A DNA stretch of 64,000 bases, from contig QHXN01000009.1 in NCBI GenBank assembly GCA_003222975.1, positions 1 through 64,000 on the forward strand, read 5' to 3'. The notes beneath the pieces were generated by a model, which worked only from the letters and a program-made list of their open reading frames with translations, made no database searches and had not been told where the DNA came from. Below are positions 18,488 to 26,041 of this stretch, piece by piece. The translations under genes and the position numbers were made by a program. Origin of the DNA: Acidobacteriota bacterium (GTDB lineage: Bacteria; Acidobacteriota; Blastocatellia; Pyrinomonadales; Pyrinomonadaceae). Within the stretch, counting starts at the first letter, position 1, and each line of letters opens with the position of its first letter.

Positions 18488-18720
18488 TCCTTCAGAGCCT
18501 CGACGCTCACGCTTGGAGCCTCAGCTTTCCGGTTTAAAACGCCAACGTTTACGTTCAGAACCTCAACTTTCCGGCTCAAAACCGAAATCTTGAGGCTCAA
18601 AGTCGGAACGTCGAGGTTGAAAACCGGAACGCTGAGGTTCAAAACCGCAACTTTCCGGTTCAAAACCTCAACATTCACGTTTTGAACCTGAATGTTGAGG
18701 TTTGGAACCCCAATTTTCAT
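18488..18720 (-). repeat. 21-bp minisatellite (about 11 units), could encode a heptapeptide repeat
   Basis: About eleven diverged 21-base units with the consensus flavour GTTCAAAACCTCAACTTTCC. Some units are inverted (GTTTTGAACC against GGTTCAAAAC), so the array can fold on itself. Because 21 is seven codons, the minus strand reads as a regular heptapeptide series (VLNRKVA, VLNLSVP, VFNLDVP, VLSRKVE, VLNVNVG). A frame starting at ATG 18720 runs through the array and then antisense into the HD-GYP scrap. That chimeric tail argues against a real protein. Confidence 0.8.
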
Positions 18721-18876
18721 GCTCCAAGCTCAAAGATTTAGCCTCCGCGTATGAAATCCGTGCTTCAGGGCGTCGAATTATCCCCGCATAAGCCCGAAAG
18801 ATGGCCCGCCGGAAGGGGTTTGGCAGGCCGTGACGAGCCGAATCCCTCCCGGCAGGGCTGTTAAGTCGTTTGGAGG

Positions 18877-19365
18877 TTACGTCTTCGGTTTGTCGGCGGT
18901 CGGCGGCGTCGGCGTCGCCTTGCCCGACTTGCGTGCGAAGCGTTGGCCGAGGGTGTCGAGCGCGCCGTCGAGGGCCGCGCCCTTGCCTGCGGCGCGCGTG
19001 TACTGATAGACGGCCAGCGCCGCCGTGTAAGCCTCGCTCCCGACCTCTATGTAGGTGTCTTCGACCAGTTCGTTGAGTTGTGCAAGAGCCAGGAGGACGG
19101 GCGAGAGCGCGTTGAGCAGTTCAAAGTCCTTGCGCATCTCCTCTACGTCGAAGGAGCGCGGGAGGATGTCGGCGTTCTGCGATGCGACTTCGAGCGCCTG
19201 AGAGACGAAGCCGCGGCTTTTATCTCCCAACCTCGGAAGCGCTTTGCGATCTTCGGGCGAGAGGTCAATGAGAAACGGAAGTTTCTCGCGTATAGTGTTG
19301 ATGGCCGCGAGGACGGCCTGCTTGTCGGCCTCGCTAAGTGTGGCGCTGACTCGATTGTCCGGCAT
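18877..19365 (-). CDS. Hypothetical helical protein of 162 residues
   Basis: The start is fixed by AAAGGAG (19380-19374) eight bases before ATG 19365. The longer upstream frame is unsupported. The protein is soluble and almost wholly helical: LSEADKQAVLAAINTIREK, the segment LIDLSPEDRKALPRLGDKS, then SFDVEEMRKDFELLNALSP and a final helix YTAALAVYQYTRAAGKGAA before a Pro/Thr/Lys-rich tail. I do not recognise a characterised family. Similar short proteins occur as lone hypotheticals in several phyla. It lies in the accessory stretch between the minisatellite and a toxin-antitoxin pair. Confidence 0.8.
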   Translation of the reverse strand: MPDNRVSATLSEADKQAVLAAINTIREKLPFLIDLSPEDRKALPRLGDKSRGFVSQALEVASQNADILPRSFDVEEMRKDFELLNALSPVLLALAQLNELVEDTYIEVGSEAYTAALAVYQYTRAAGKGAALDGALDTLGQRFARKSGKATPTPPTADKPKT

Positions 19366-19591
19366 GATGAGGTCTCCTTTGTTGGCGCTGGCGTTTGAGG
19401 CGACAGAGCAGACTGCAACCGGAAGCGCGCGCCGGGAAGTGTTGGATGAGAAGCCGACGATGTCAGGAACCCGTCGGCAGCGGCGAACGTCTAAAGCGCC
19501 GTCAAAATATTCCCACCGCCGGAAAATGTCAATCAAAATATTGCGTATGCAGTCACGCGCCCGCGGGTCAGTCAATAACGCCGGAAGCGGC

Positions 19592-20005
19592 TCATGAAAA
19601 TTCCTTCATCAATGCAGCCGCTGTGAGAATACGAATTTCTTGATACAGCCTCAACTCCAATAAGTGGCTGTCCCCGGAAACTATGATTTCGCCCTGTGCG
19701 GCGACAGCGCAGGCCAGTACGGCGTCGTCGTCAGGATCGGAAAGAATTACAGGCTCGACGGCGGCGGGTTCGATGACGGACGCCAGTGCTGCATATCCCA
19801 AAACCAACTCGTGAGGCGTGACACCGGCGGACGCAAGGCGCTTGGCGAATTTCTCACGGCCCAAGACATCTTCCAGTTCCGTGAGTAGAACGGCACTCGT
19901 GTACAAATCAATCGTGCCCTCGCGAGCAGCATCCAGCACCAGACGCGGATTGCCCCGCCAAAGAAGTCCTGAGACGACGATGTTCGTGTCAGCTACGACT
20001 CGCAT
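19592..20005 (-). CDS. PIN-domain toxin of a type II toxin-antitoxin system
   Basis: A 137-residue PIN-fold ribonuclease of the group annotated as putative toxin component. The catalytic acidic residues are visible: Asp6 in VADTNIVVSG, Glu in LTELEDVLGR, DPDDDAVLACAVAA and SGDSHLL. Toxins of this type cleave RNA when released from the antitoxin. Its start lies inside the end of the antitoxin gene (17-base overlap), the usual arrangement. GC content is somewhat below that of the flanking core genes. Confidence 0.9.
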   Translation of the reverse strand: MRVVADTNIVVSGLLWRGNPRLVLDAAREGTIDLYTSAVLLTELEDVLGREKFAKRLASAGVTPHELVLGYAALASVIEPAAVEPVILSDPDDDAVLACAVAAQGEIIVSGDSHLLELRLYQEIRILTAAALMKEFS

Positions 20006-20261
20006 CAGTTGAGCGGCGTTTCTGACGGACGGCAGCGATTTCGGCTTCTACCTCAGCTTCCGAGACGGGCGAGTCCAGGGCCGCAAGGCTGTCTGCCGCA
20101 TCAAATAATTTATTAACCCGGCGGCGGCGTATTTCCGCGCGAAGCAAAGACTCAATCGCCTCCGGCGTTAGTAATCCGTTAGCCTCGGCCTCGCGCGCCA
20201 GGCTATCCGGCAAATCTAATTTCAGTTCCAGCGAAGACAACGCTACCACCTCCCTTCTCAA
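19989..20261 (-). CDS. Antitoxin partner of the PIN toxin
   Basis: A 90-residue protein encoded just upstream of, and overlapping, the PIN gene. The N-terminal LELKLDLPDSLAREAEANGL resembles the first strand and helix of short DNA-binding or fold-on-toxin antitoxins. The C-terminal half is charged and helical (SEAEVEAEIAAVRQKRR), fitting a toxin-wrapping tail. The family is inferred mainly from position. In such modules the antitoxin usually represses the shared promoter, which would lie upstream of 20261. Confidence 0.8.
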   Translation of the reverse strand: MRREVVALSSLELKLDLPDSLAREAEANGLLTPEAIESLLRAEIRRRRVNKLFDAADSLAALDSPVSEAEVEAEIAAVRQKRRSTDASRS

Positions 20262-20303
20262 AATCCCGGCACTAAATTACACCCTCCACCGACGAGTCGC
20301 TCT

Positions 20304-21152
20304 TCACTTCGGCTGGATGCGGAGTGTGAAGCTGGCGATCTCGATCTTCTCGTCGGGGCGGACTTCGACGCGCTCCTCGCGCGTGATCTCGCGCCCGTTG
20401 ACGAAGGTGGGGTTGCGGCCCTTCGGGGTGAACCAGTAGCGGCCCGTGTTGTCGCGCTCTAAGGTGGCGTGGCTGCGGCTGACTTCCGGGTCGCCTTTGA
20501 TGGGGAGGTCAACGGTGACGGACTTCGAGCCGCGACCGATGGTGACCTCCGGCTTCGTCACGGGCACGACCGACTGGCGCGTACCGTTGCGCCAGACTTC
20601 GACGCTGTAGAGTTCCTGCGGGCGGGCCGAGACCTTCGTGACCTCGCTTTCGGGCTGCTCGGTGTTGTCGGAGGGCGTCGCCGCCTGCGCCGCGTTGGAA
20701 AGCTCGCCGGGCCGCGCCGTGACCATCGTCTGACCGCCCGACTCGCTCGACTCCCAGACGGGCTGGACGCGGAACTCGCCCTTGTTGAGCGTGCCGTCAA
20801 CCCGAAGCTCGACGGCGAAGGATTTCGTCGCGAGCTGCGTCTGGCCCGAAAGCTCGCGCGCGCGCTCCGAGAGGACGTAGAAGAGTCCCTGCTCAAGGCC
20901 CCGCCGCTTCTCGCCCTGCCACTCCTTGTCGTCTTCGTTCGACAGATAGACGACGTATTCGGGCGGGATGTAGGTCGGCCCGCCCGGCGGCGTGAACATC
21001 TCGCGCTGCATGACCAACTCCACTTCGCGTGCGACCTTCACCAGAAACTCCTCCCAGACGCGGCGCGGCCTGGCCTGCTCGCCCACCTGTGCGAGCGGGT
21101 CGTCGGAAACCTCCCCGTCAATCCAGCGGCGAATCGAGTCGAGTATGCTCAC
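20304..21152 (-). CDS. FHA-domain protein with N-terminal DUF3662-type domain (FhaA-like)
   Basis: A 282-residue protein. The N-terminal 130 residues (SILDSIRRWIDGEV, PPEYVVYLSNEDDKEW, FAVELRVDG) match the DUF3662 domain that precedes FHA in actinobacterial FhaA. A variable linker follows. The C-terminal FHA domain (about 190-282) has GRGSKS, the core SRSHATLE and a FVNGREI turn, so it should bind phosphothreonine peptides. It is the last gene of the operon that encodes the Ser/Thr kinase 30 bases upstream, its likely phospho-source. Confidence 0.92.
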   Translation of the reverse strand: MSILDSIRRWIDGEVSDDPLAQVGEQARPRRVWEEFLVKVAREVELVMQREMFTPPGGPTYIPPEYVVYLSNEDDKEWQGEKRRGLEQGLFYVLSERARELSGQTQLATKSFAVELRVDGTLNKGEFRVQPVWESSESGGQTMVTARPGELSNAAQAATPSDNTEQPESEVTKVSARPQELYSVEVWRNGTRQSVVPVTKPEVTIGRGSKSVTVDLPIKGDPEVSRSHATLERDNTGRYWFTPKGRNPTFVNGREITREERVEVRPDEKIEIASFTLRIQPK

Positions 21153-21181
21153 TGTCGGTTATCACCCCTTTGTAAGAAGAC

Positions 21182-22783
21182 TTATTGTACCGCCTTTAGA
21201 TTATTGCTGTTGGCCCAGCCCTGATCTGAAGAGTCCGGGTCGTCTTTCGTGCGCCCGTGTTCGAGCACCTGAACCTGATACCACTTGCCGTTGACCTTCA
21301 AGACCTTTAGACGCGAATCCCTCTCGGCAAGACCGACCTTCGGGTAGCTCGTGTCGGGGCCGCTACGCAAGTTTACATCCGTCGTCGGCGCGAATTCATG
21401 TCCGACGAGCGCCGCGCCGTTGTCGGGCGCGTTCGACTGCGGCTGACCGACCGGCGCGTGGCGCAGGTTGTTGACGTAGCGGTAGGTCGCAAAGAGCATC
21501 CCCGAAAAGGCGAGCAGGAGCAGGAGCGCGACGAGCCAGCGCTTCGCGCGCGAGGACAGACGCGGCTCGGCGGAGACGGGGTACGCGTATGCTTCCGTGT
21601 GGGCCTCCGCGGGGTATGCGTCGCGAGCCTGCGGGGCGGGGAAGTCTCTGCCCTCGTCCGCGGCGAAGGCCGGAGTCGAGTTGGCGCGCGAGACGGGGAC
21701 AACGATGCGGTGGCGCGCGGAGTCGCCCGCGCCGCGCGCCACACGGTCGAAGGTCGGGGCGGGCGGCGGGGGCGTCGCGAGGCCGCGCCGCGGGCCAGCC
21801 GAGACGCCGGGATCATTCGACAACTCGCCGGGATTCATTGACCCTCCGCCGGGATTCTCGCCGCCGCCGTCGCCCCTGTGCAAGGGTCGCGTCTGCGCCA
21901 TCGTCGCGTCCCTGATGTCGCGCCAGAACTCTTCGACACTCTGGTAGCGCCTTTCGGGGTTCGTCTGCGTCGCGCGTTCGAGCACGCGCAGGACGTAGCG
22001 CGACCACACGGCGTCGGCGAACTCTTCCGGGAGCGACGTGACCGTCCTCTGCGAGAAGCGGCGCGGCGACTCGCCCGTCAGGAGCATGTAGGTGGTCTTG
22101 GCGAGCGAGTAGATGTCTGCGGCGGGCGTCAGTTGCGCGACGCGGCGCGTGAGCGAGGTCGTGTCGAGCGGGCCGGTGGTGGCGAGCGGGTGGTGCTCCG
22201 GCGCGGCATAGACTTCGGTGCCGACGCGCGTGATCGCGCCCTCGGTGGCTTCGATCTTGGCGACGCCGAAGTCCGCGATCTTCAGCGTGCGCTGGTCGGC
22301 TGTGAGGAGGAGGTTCTGTGGCTTGATGTCGCGGTGTATGACGCCGTGCTGGTGGGCGTATGCGAGGCCGGCGCAGACCTGTCCGAGGTAGAAGAGCGCG
22401 TCGTCGAGGGGCAGCGGGCGGCGCAGGACGAGCGCCTGGAGGTCGCCGCCCGGCAGGTATTCGAGGACGAGGTAATGAAACGTCCGGCCCTGGAGGTCAA
22501 TGGCCGTGCCGTGGCCGAGGCGGCTGATGATGTTCGGGTGGCGCACGCGGTCGAGCGCGACGGCCTCGTTGCGGAAGTTCTCGATGAGCGTGCGCTCCAA
22601 CTCCGGGTCGGGCACGCCCCGCAGGTGCGTGTTGAGCGCCTTGATGACGACCGTGCGCGGCGCGCCGTTTAAAGCGCCCCGGTCGTCGGCGACATAGACC
22701 TCCGAGTAAGAGCCGCGCCCGAGGCAGTCGCGTATAACGAAGCGACCGTCGAGCATGGACTGTTGTAACTTTAGCTCACCCAT
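21182..22783 (-). CDS. Membrane Ser/Thr protein kinase with extracytoplasmic SH3-like domain
   Basis: A 533-residue PknB-class kinase. The kinase domain (about 1-290) has the glycine loop LGRGSYSEVYVA, lysine in VVIKALN, catalytic HRDIKPQN, DFGVAK and the APEH motif. A Pro/Gly-rich juxtamembrane stretch leads to one membrane helix (WLVALLLLLAFSGMLFA, about 415). Outside is a bacterial SH3-type domain (VNLRSGPDTSYPKVG, WYQVQVLE) where actinobacterial PknB carries PASTA repeats. The SH3 domain could sense cell-wall glycopeptides. It lies eight bases after the PP2C gene and is surely co-transcribed with it. Confidence 0.95.
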   Translation of the reverse strand: MGELKLQQSMLDGRFVIRDCLGRGSYSEVYVADDRGALNGAPRTVVIKALNTHLRGVPDPELERTLIENFRNEAVALDRVRHPNIISRLGHGTAIDLQGRTFHYLVLEYLPGGDLQALVLRRPLPLDDALFYLGQVCAGLAYAHQHGVIHRDIKPQNLLLTADQRTLKIADFGVAKIEATEGAITRVGTEVYAAPEHHPLATTGPLDTTSLTRRVAQLTPAADIYSLAKTTYMLLTGESPRRFSQRTVTSLPEEFADAVWSRYVLRVLERATQTNPERRYQSVEEFWRDIRDATMAQTRPLHRGDGGGENPGGGSMNPGELSNDPGVSAGPRRGLATPPPPAPTFDRVARGAGDSARHRIVVPVSRANSTPAFAADEGRDFPAPQARDAYPAEAHTEAYAYPVSAEPRLSSRAKRWLVALLLLLAFSGMLFATYRYVNNLRHAPVGQPQSNAPDNGAALVGHEFAPTTDVNLRSGPDTSYPKVGLAERDSRLKVLKVNGKWYQVQVLEHGRTKDDPDSSDQGWANSNNLKAVQ

Positions 22784-22790
22784 CTCTCTT

Positions 22791-24311
22791 TCAAGGTGAA
22801 ACGCTCGGCGACGGCTGCGTGTTCGCGTTTGAGTCCGCTTGGCCCTGCGGCGAGCGGATCACTTCGGCGAGGTCGGCGGCGGCGGCGCGCGCGGCCTGCT
22901 CGTCGCCGGCGCGCAGTCGCGCGGCGATGTCGGCGAGGCGCGCGTCAATCTTCAGCTCGCCGTTGCGCGGCGTCATGTTCTCGTTGATCTTCTGGATCGC
23001 GCGGTCGAAGGCCGCCGACGCGTCCTGCTGCCTGTCGGTCAGGAGCAGCGCGCGACCGTAGAGGTAGAGAAACTCCGGGTCGTCGGAGTTGAGCGGCTGG
23101 CTGTTCGACTCGGCGGACATCCTCGCGGCCTCGGTCGCGGGCGAGAGGTCAACGGCGCGGCGCAGGCGTTCAAATCTGACTTCGGGGTCTTCGAGCGCGG
23201 CCTGGGTCGGCGCGACCGTCGGCGAAGGCGCGGCAGACGCCCGCACCAAACGCCTCGCCATGCCCTTCCTCTCGAAGACCATCCCGACGTAGAAGGCGAG
23301 CGCGAAGGCGGCGAGGAGGAGAAAGAGAACGCCCAAGGTCGTCCCCGCGCCGCGGGATTTGCGCGCGGCGTGTGTGTCCGGCGGGCCGCCCGTCTTCGAC
23401 GCCTCCGGCGCGGTGCTGCGCTCGCCGCTCGGCCCGCTCGCGGCCACATCGTTGAAGGGCCTTTGGAGGAGCGTCGAGGAGAGTTCCTGTGTGGGCGCGG
23501 TCTGGAAGTCTGTGCGCTCGCGGACGAGCGTCGGCTCTTCGTCTTCAACGTATTCGACGGCGTCGCCGACGCGGACGAGGACTGCCGTCAGGTTGTCCTC
23601 CGCGCCGCGCTCGTAGCAGAGGCGCTTCATCTCCTCGCAGGCGTCTTTGAGGATGGGCGTGTGGCGTAGAAGCTGTGAAAGCTCTTCGTCGGGAATGTGG
23701 CGCGTGATGCCGTCGGAGCAGAGGAGGAAGGTCGTCCCCGTCTCGATCTCGAAGGTGCGCACGTCAACCTCGACCGAGGCTTCCGCGCCGAGCGCGCGGC
23801 TGATGACGTTGCGGCCCGGATGGCTCGCGGCCTGCTCCGGCGTCATGCGACCGGCCCTGACCTCCTCCTCGACGAGCGAGTGGTCTTCGGTCTCGCGGCG
23901 GAGCTGGCCTTCGGGCGTGAGGCGGTAGAGGCGCGAGTCGCCGACGTGGCCGACCGTGGCGCGCAGGCCGCTCAAGTGGAGCGCGACGATGGTGGTCGCC
24001 ATCATCGCCATGCCGGGGTTCTCGCGCGACTGCCGGTAGATCGAGTCGTTGGCGCGCTGGATGGCGATCTCCAGAAGGTCTTCGGCGTCTTCGTCCGGCT
24101 GGTGTTCGCGGAACGCTTCTTCGAGGGTCTCGATGGCCGTCTTGGAGGCGACCTCGCCGGCCTGCGCGCCGCCGACGCCGTCGGCCACGACGAAGAGGTG
24201 ACGCTCCTTGTCCGTGAGCATCGAGTCTTCGTTGAGCGGGCGTTTCTGGCTCAGGCCGCGGTCGGTGATGGCGGCGACCTCAAGGGTTTTGGCCGCGGTG
24301 TTTTCTGTCAT
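22791..24311 (-). CDS. PP2C-family Ser/Thr phosphatase with membrane anchor and TPR-like C-terminus
   Basis: A 506-residue protein. The PP2C domain (about 1-245) has the metal-binding aspartates in RPLNEDSML, VVADGVGGAQAGE, GHVGDSRLYR, LLCSDGITRHI and GAEDNLTAV. Then come a linker, one membrane helix (TLGVLFLLLAAFALAFYVGM, about 330) and a helical C-terminal region (PEFLYLYGRALLLTDRQQDA) resembling TPR-like repeats. PstP of actinobacteria has the same topology without the helical repeats. It should reverse the kinase encoded next. ATG 24311 overlaps the stop of the SEDS gene (ATGA), so translation is coupled. Confidence 0.94.
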   Translation of the reverse strand: MTENTAAKTLEVAAITDRGLSQKRPLNEDSMLTDKERHLFVVADGVGGAQAGEVASKTAIETLEEAFREHQPDEDAEDLLEIAIQRANDSIYRQSRENPGMAMMATTIVALHLSGLRATVGHVGDSRLYRLTPEGQLRRETEDHSLVEEEVRAGRMTPEQAASHPGRNVISRALGAEASVEVDVRTFEIETGTTFLLCSDGITRHIPDEELSQLLRHTPILKDACEEMKRLCYERGAEDNLTAVLVRVGDAVEYVEDEEPTLVRERTDFQTAPTQELSSTLLQRPFNDVAASGPSGERSTAPEASKTGGPPDTHAARKSRGAGTTLGVLFLLLAAFALAFYVGMVFERKGMARRLVRASAAPSPTVAPTQAALEDPEVRFERLRRAVDLSPATEAARMSAESNSQPLNSDDPEFLYLYGRALLLTDRQQDASAAFDRAIQKINENMTPRNGELKIDARLADIAARLRAGDEQAARAAAADLAEVIRSPQGQADSNANTQPSPSVSP

Positions 24312-26011
24312 TGAACCGCCTCCGGTACTCTGATTTCTTCCTCCTCGCGGGCGACCGCCGTGGCCGAGGGCCGCGCGGGCGCTTCGGCGTCGGCGGCGTT
24401 GCGGTGCGAGAAGGCCAGGAGCATGCCGAGCATCGCGAAGCTCGTGATCAGGCTGAAGCCGCCGTGGCTGACGAAGGGGAGCGTGATGCCCGTCATCGGC
24501 AGGGCGCGCGTCGTGCCGCCCATGTTGACGATGGCCTGGAAGCCTATGAACGCGGTGAGGCCCGCCGAGCAGAGCTTGGTGAACATGTCGCGCGCCTCGA
24601 TGGCGGTGCGCGCGCCCGCGTTGACGAGGATGATGAGCGCGAGGATGACGACCGCGCCGCCCGTCAGGCCCAACTCCTCGCTGATGGCCGCGTAGATGTA
24701 GTCGGAGTCGGCGATGGGGATGACTTCGGTGAAGCCGAGGCCCAGGCCGCGCCCCGTCACGCGCCCGGCGGCGAGGCCGAAGGTGGCCTGCGAAGGCTGG
24801 AAGGCGATGCGGTCGAACCACACGTCAACGTTGACGGTCTTCTGCATGGCGGGACTCTCGTCCGCCAGCTCGCGCATGCGCGGGTTCTTCGCAAGCTCCT
24901 CGTCGTAGTCCTTCTTCCACCACTCGGCGTCGGGCGGGGGCGGGTCGAAGCCGTCGAGCCAGAGGTGGAAACGTTGCTTGATGCGGTCGGGCAGGATGGC
25001 GCGCACGGGCGTGGCAAGCGTCGTGAGCGTCGGGACTCGCTCCTGCACGTCGGGCGGGAGCGCGCCGACGACGAGGACGGCGACGACGAGCGCGAGCGAG
25101 CCGACGAAGACGAGCAGTTGCGGCCAGCGGCGGACGGCGACGAGGTAGAGCGTGGCGTATGCGCCGCTGAAGACGAGCATCTGCCCGAAGTCTTTCAAGG
25201 CGAAGAAGGGGATGAAGGGGATCAGGCCCATGACGACGAGCGGGATGACGTTGCGCGCGCGCGGCATGCCCCAGTAGGTTCGCGCAAGCTCGCGGTAGTG
25301 CGCCGTGAGAATCCCGGCGAAGCCGAGGAGGAAGGGAATTTTGGAAGGCTCCCACGGCGTCATGTTGCCGCCGAACTTGCCGGCGCGCGACCAGATGACC
25401 GCGCCGAACAGAGGCACGAGCGTCGCCAGCACGATGAGGAAGCTGTGGCGCTGCATCCAGTCGAGGTACTTGTCCTGCACGCAGAGCCAGTAGGCCAGGG
25501 CCATCGAGAAGAAGGCGAACAGCGGAACCCAGGTGAACGACGAGGTCAGCGCGCGACCGACCGACGCCTCGGAGCGGCGCACCACCTGCGGCGTCGCAGA
25601 GGGCTGCGGCGCGGTCGGGTCGAGGCCCATCATGCGCTTCTTGTCGGCGTCGTAGAACTGATTGATGAAGCGCAGCCGCTGCACCTGCGTCTTCTCGGCG
25701 CGGGCCTCGGCCTTGTTGCCGGAGCCGTATTCGGGGTCACTGTAGAGGCGGTACTGCACGAGCAGGCCGACGGAGAAGAGGAGGATGGCCGTCGTGTAGA
25801 GCGTCCAGTTGCCACGGAACTTCATCACGCGCGAGAGCCAGAAGAGGAGGAAGATGACCGGCACGTAGAGCAGGAGGTCGCGCGCCGCGCCGACGACCGA
25901 CGGCTCGTAGCCGCGCAGCAGCGCCGAGTCGTACACGGCGACGTAGCCGACGACCTCGAAGCCGGCGATCAGGAGCAGAAGCAGTAAGTGTGTCGAAGCC
26001 CGATTCCTCAT
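24308..26011 (-). CDS. SEDS-family peptidoglycan glycosyltransferase (FtsW/RodA type)
   Basis: A multi-pass membrane protein of 567 residues that polymerises lipid II. Family signatures are in the C-terminal part: AISEELGLTGG, the GFQAIVNMGGTTRALPMTG loop, and LPFVSHGGFSLI. It is about 150 residues longer than typical FtsW/RodA. The extra sequence lies in a hydrophilic insertion near residues 95-155 and in the large periplasmic loop (about 330-400, EWWKKDYDEELAKNPRMREL). It overlaps the PP2C gene by four bases and follows the transpeptidase gene by 30, giving the classic SEDS-PBP2 pair. Confidence 0.94.
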   Translation of the reverse strand: MRNRASTHLLLLLLIAGFEVVGYVAVYDSALLRGYEPSVVGAARDLLLYVPVIFLLFWLSRVMKFRGNWTLYTTAILLFSVGLLVQYRLYSDPEYGSGNKAEARAEKTQVQRLRFINQFYDADKKRMMGLDPTAPQPSATPQVVRRSEASVGRALTSSFTWVPLFAFFSMALAYWLCVQDKYLDWMQRHSFLIVLATLVPLFGAVIWSRAGKFGGNMTPWEPSKIPFLLGFAGILTAHYRELARTYWGMPRARNVIPLVVMGLIPFIPFFALKDFGQMLVFSGAYATLYLVAVRRWPQLLVFVGSLALVVAVLVVGALPPDVQERVPTLTTLATPVRAILPDRIKQRFHLWLDGFDPPPPDAEWWKKDYDEELAKNPRMRELADESPAMQKTVNVDVWFDRIAFQPSQATFGLAAGRVTGRGLGLGFTEVIPIADSDYIYAAISEELGLTGGAVVILALIILVNAGARTAIEARDMFTKLCSAGLTAFIGFQAIVNMGGTTRALPMTGITLPFVSHGGFSLITSFAMLGMLLAFSHRNAADAEAPARPSATAVAREEEEIRVPEAVQ

Positions 26012-26041
26012 CTCAATTAACCCGACCCCCTTGCCCGTGAG

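Noticed and set aside
18370-18720. 116-codon minus frame through the 21-bp array as a real protein
   Set aside because: Its C-terminal third is antisense to a scrap of the HD-GYP gene and the rest is the DNA-level repeat. Ribosome site is poor. Treated as a repeat, with the possibility of translation left open in the findings.
18488-18720. CRISPR array
   Set aside because: The 21-bp units are contiguous and diverged, with no spacers between them and no cas genes in the window.
24312-24821. N-terminal extension of the PP2C protein
   Set aside because: Arg/His-rich shadow of the SEDS gene; ATG 24311 with an overlap to the SEDS stop is the natural start.
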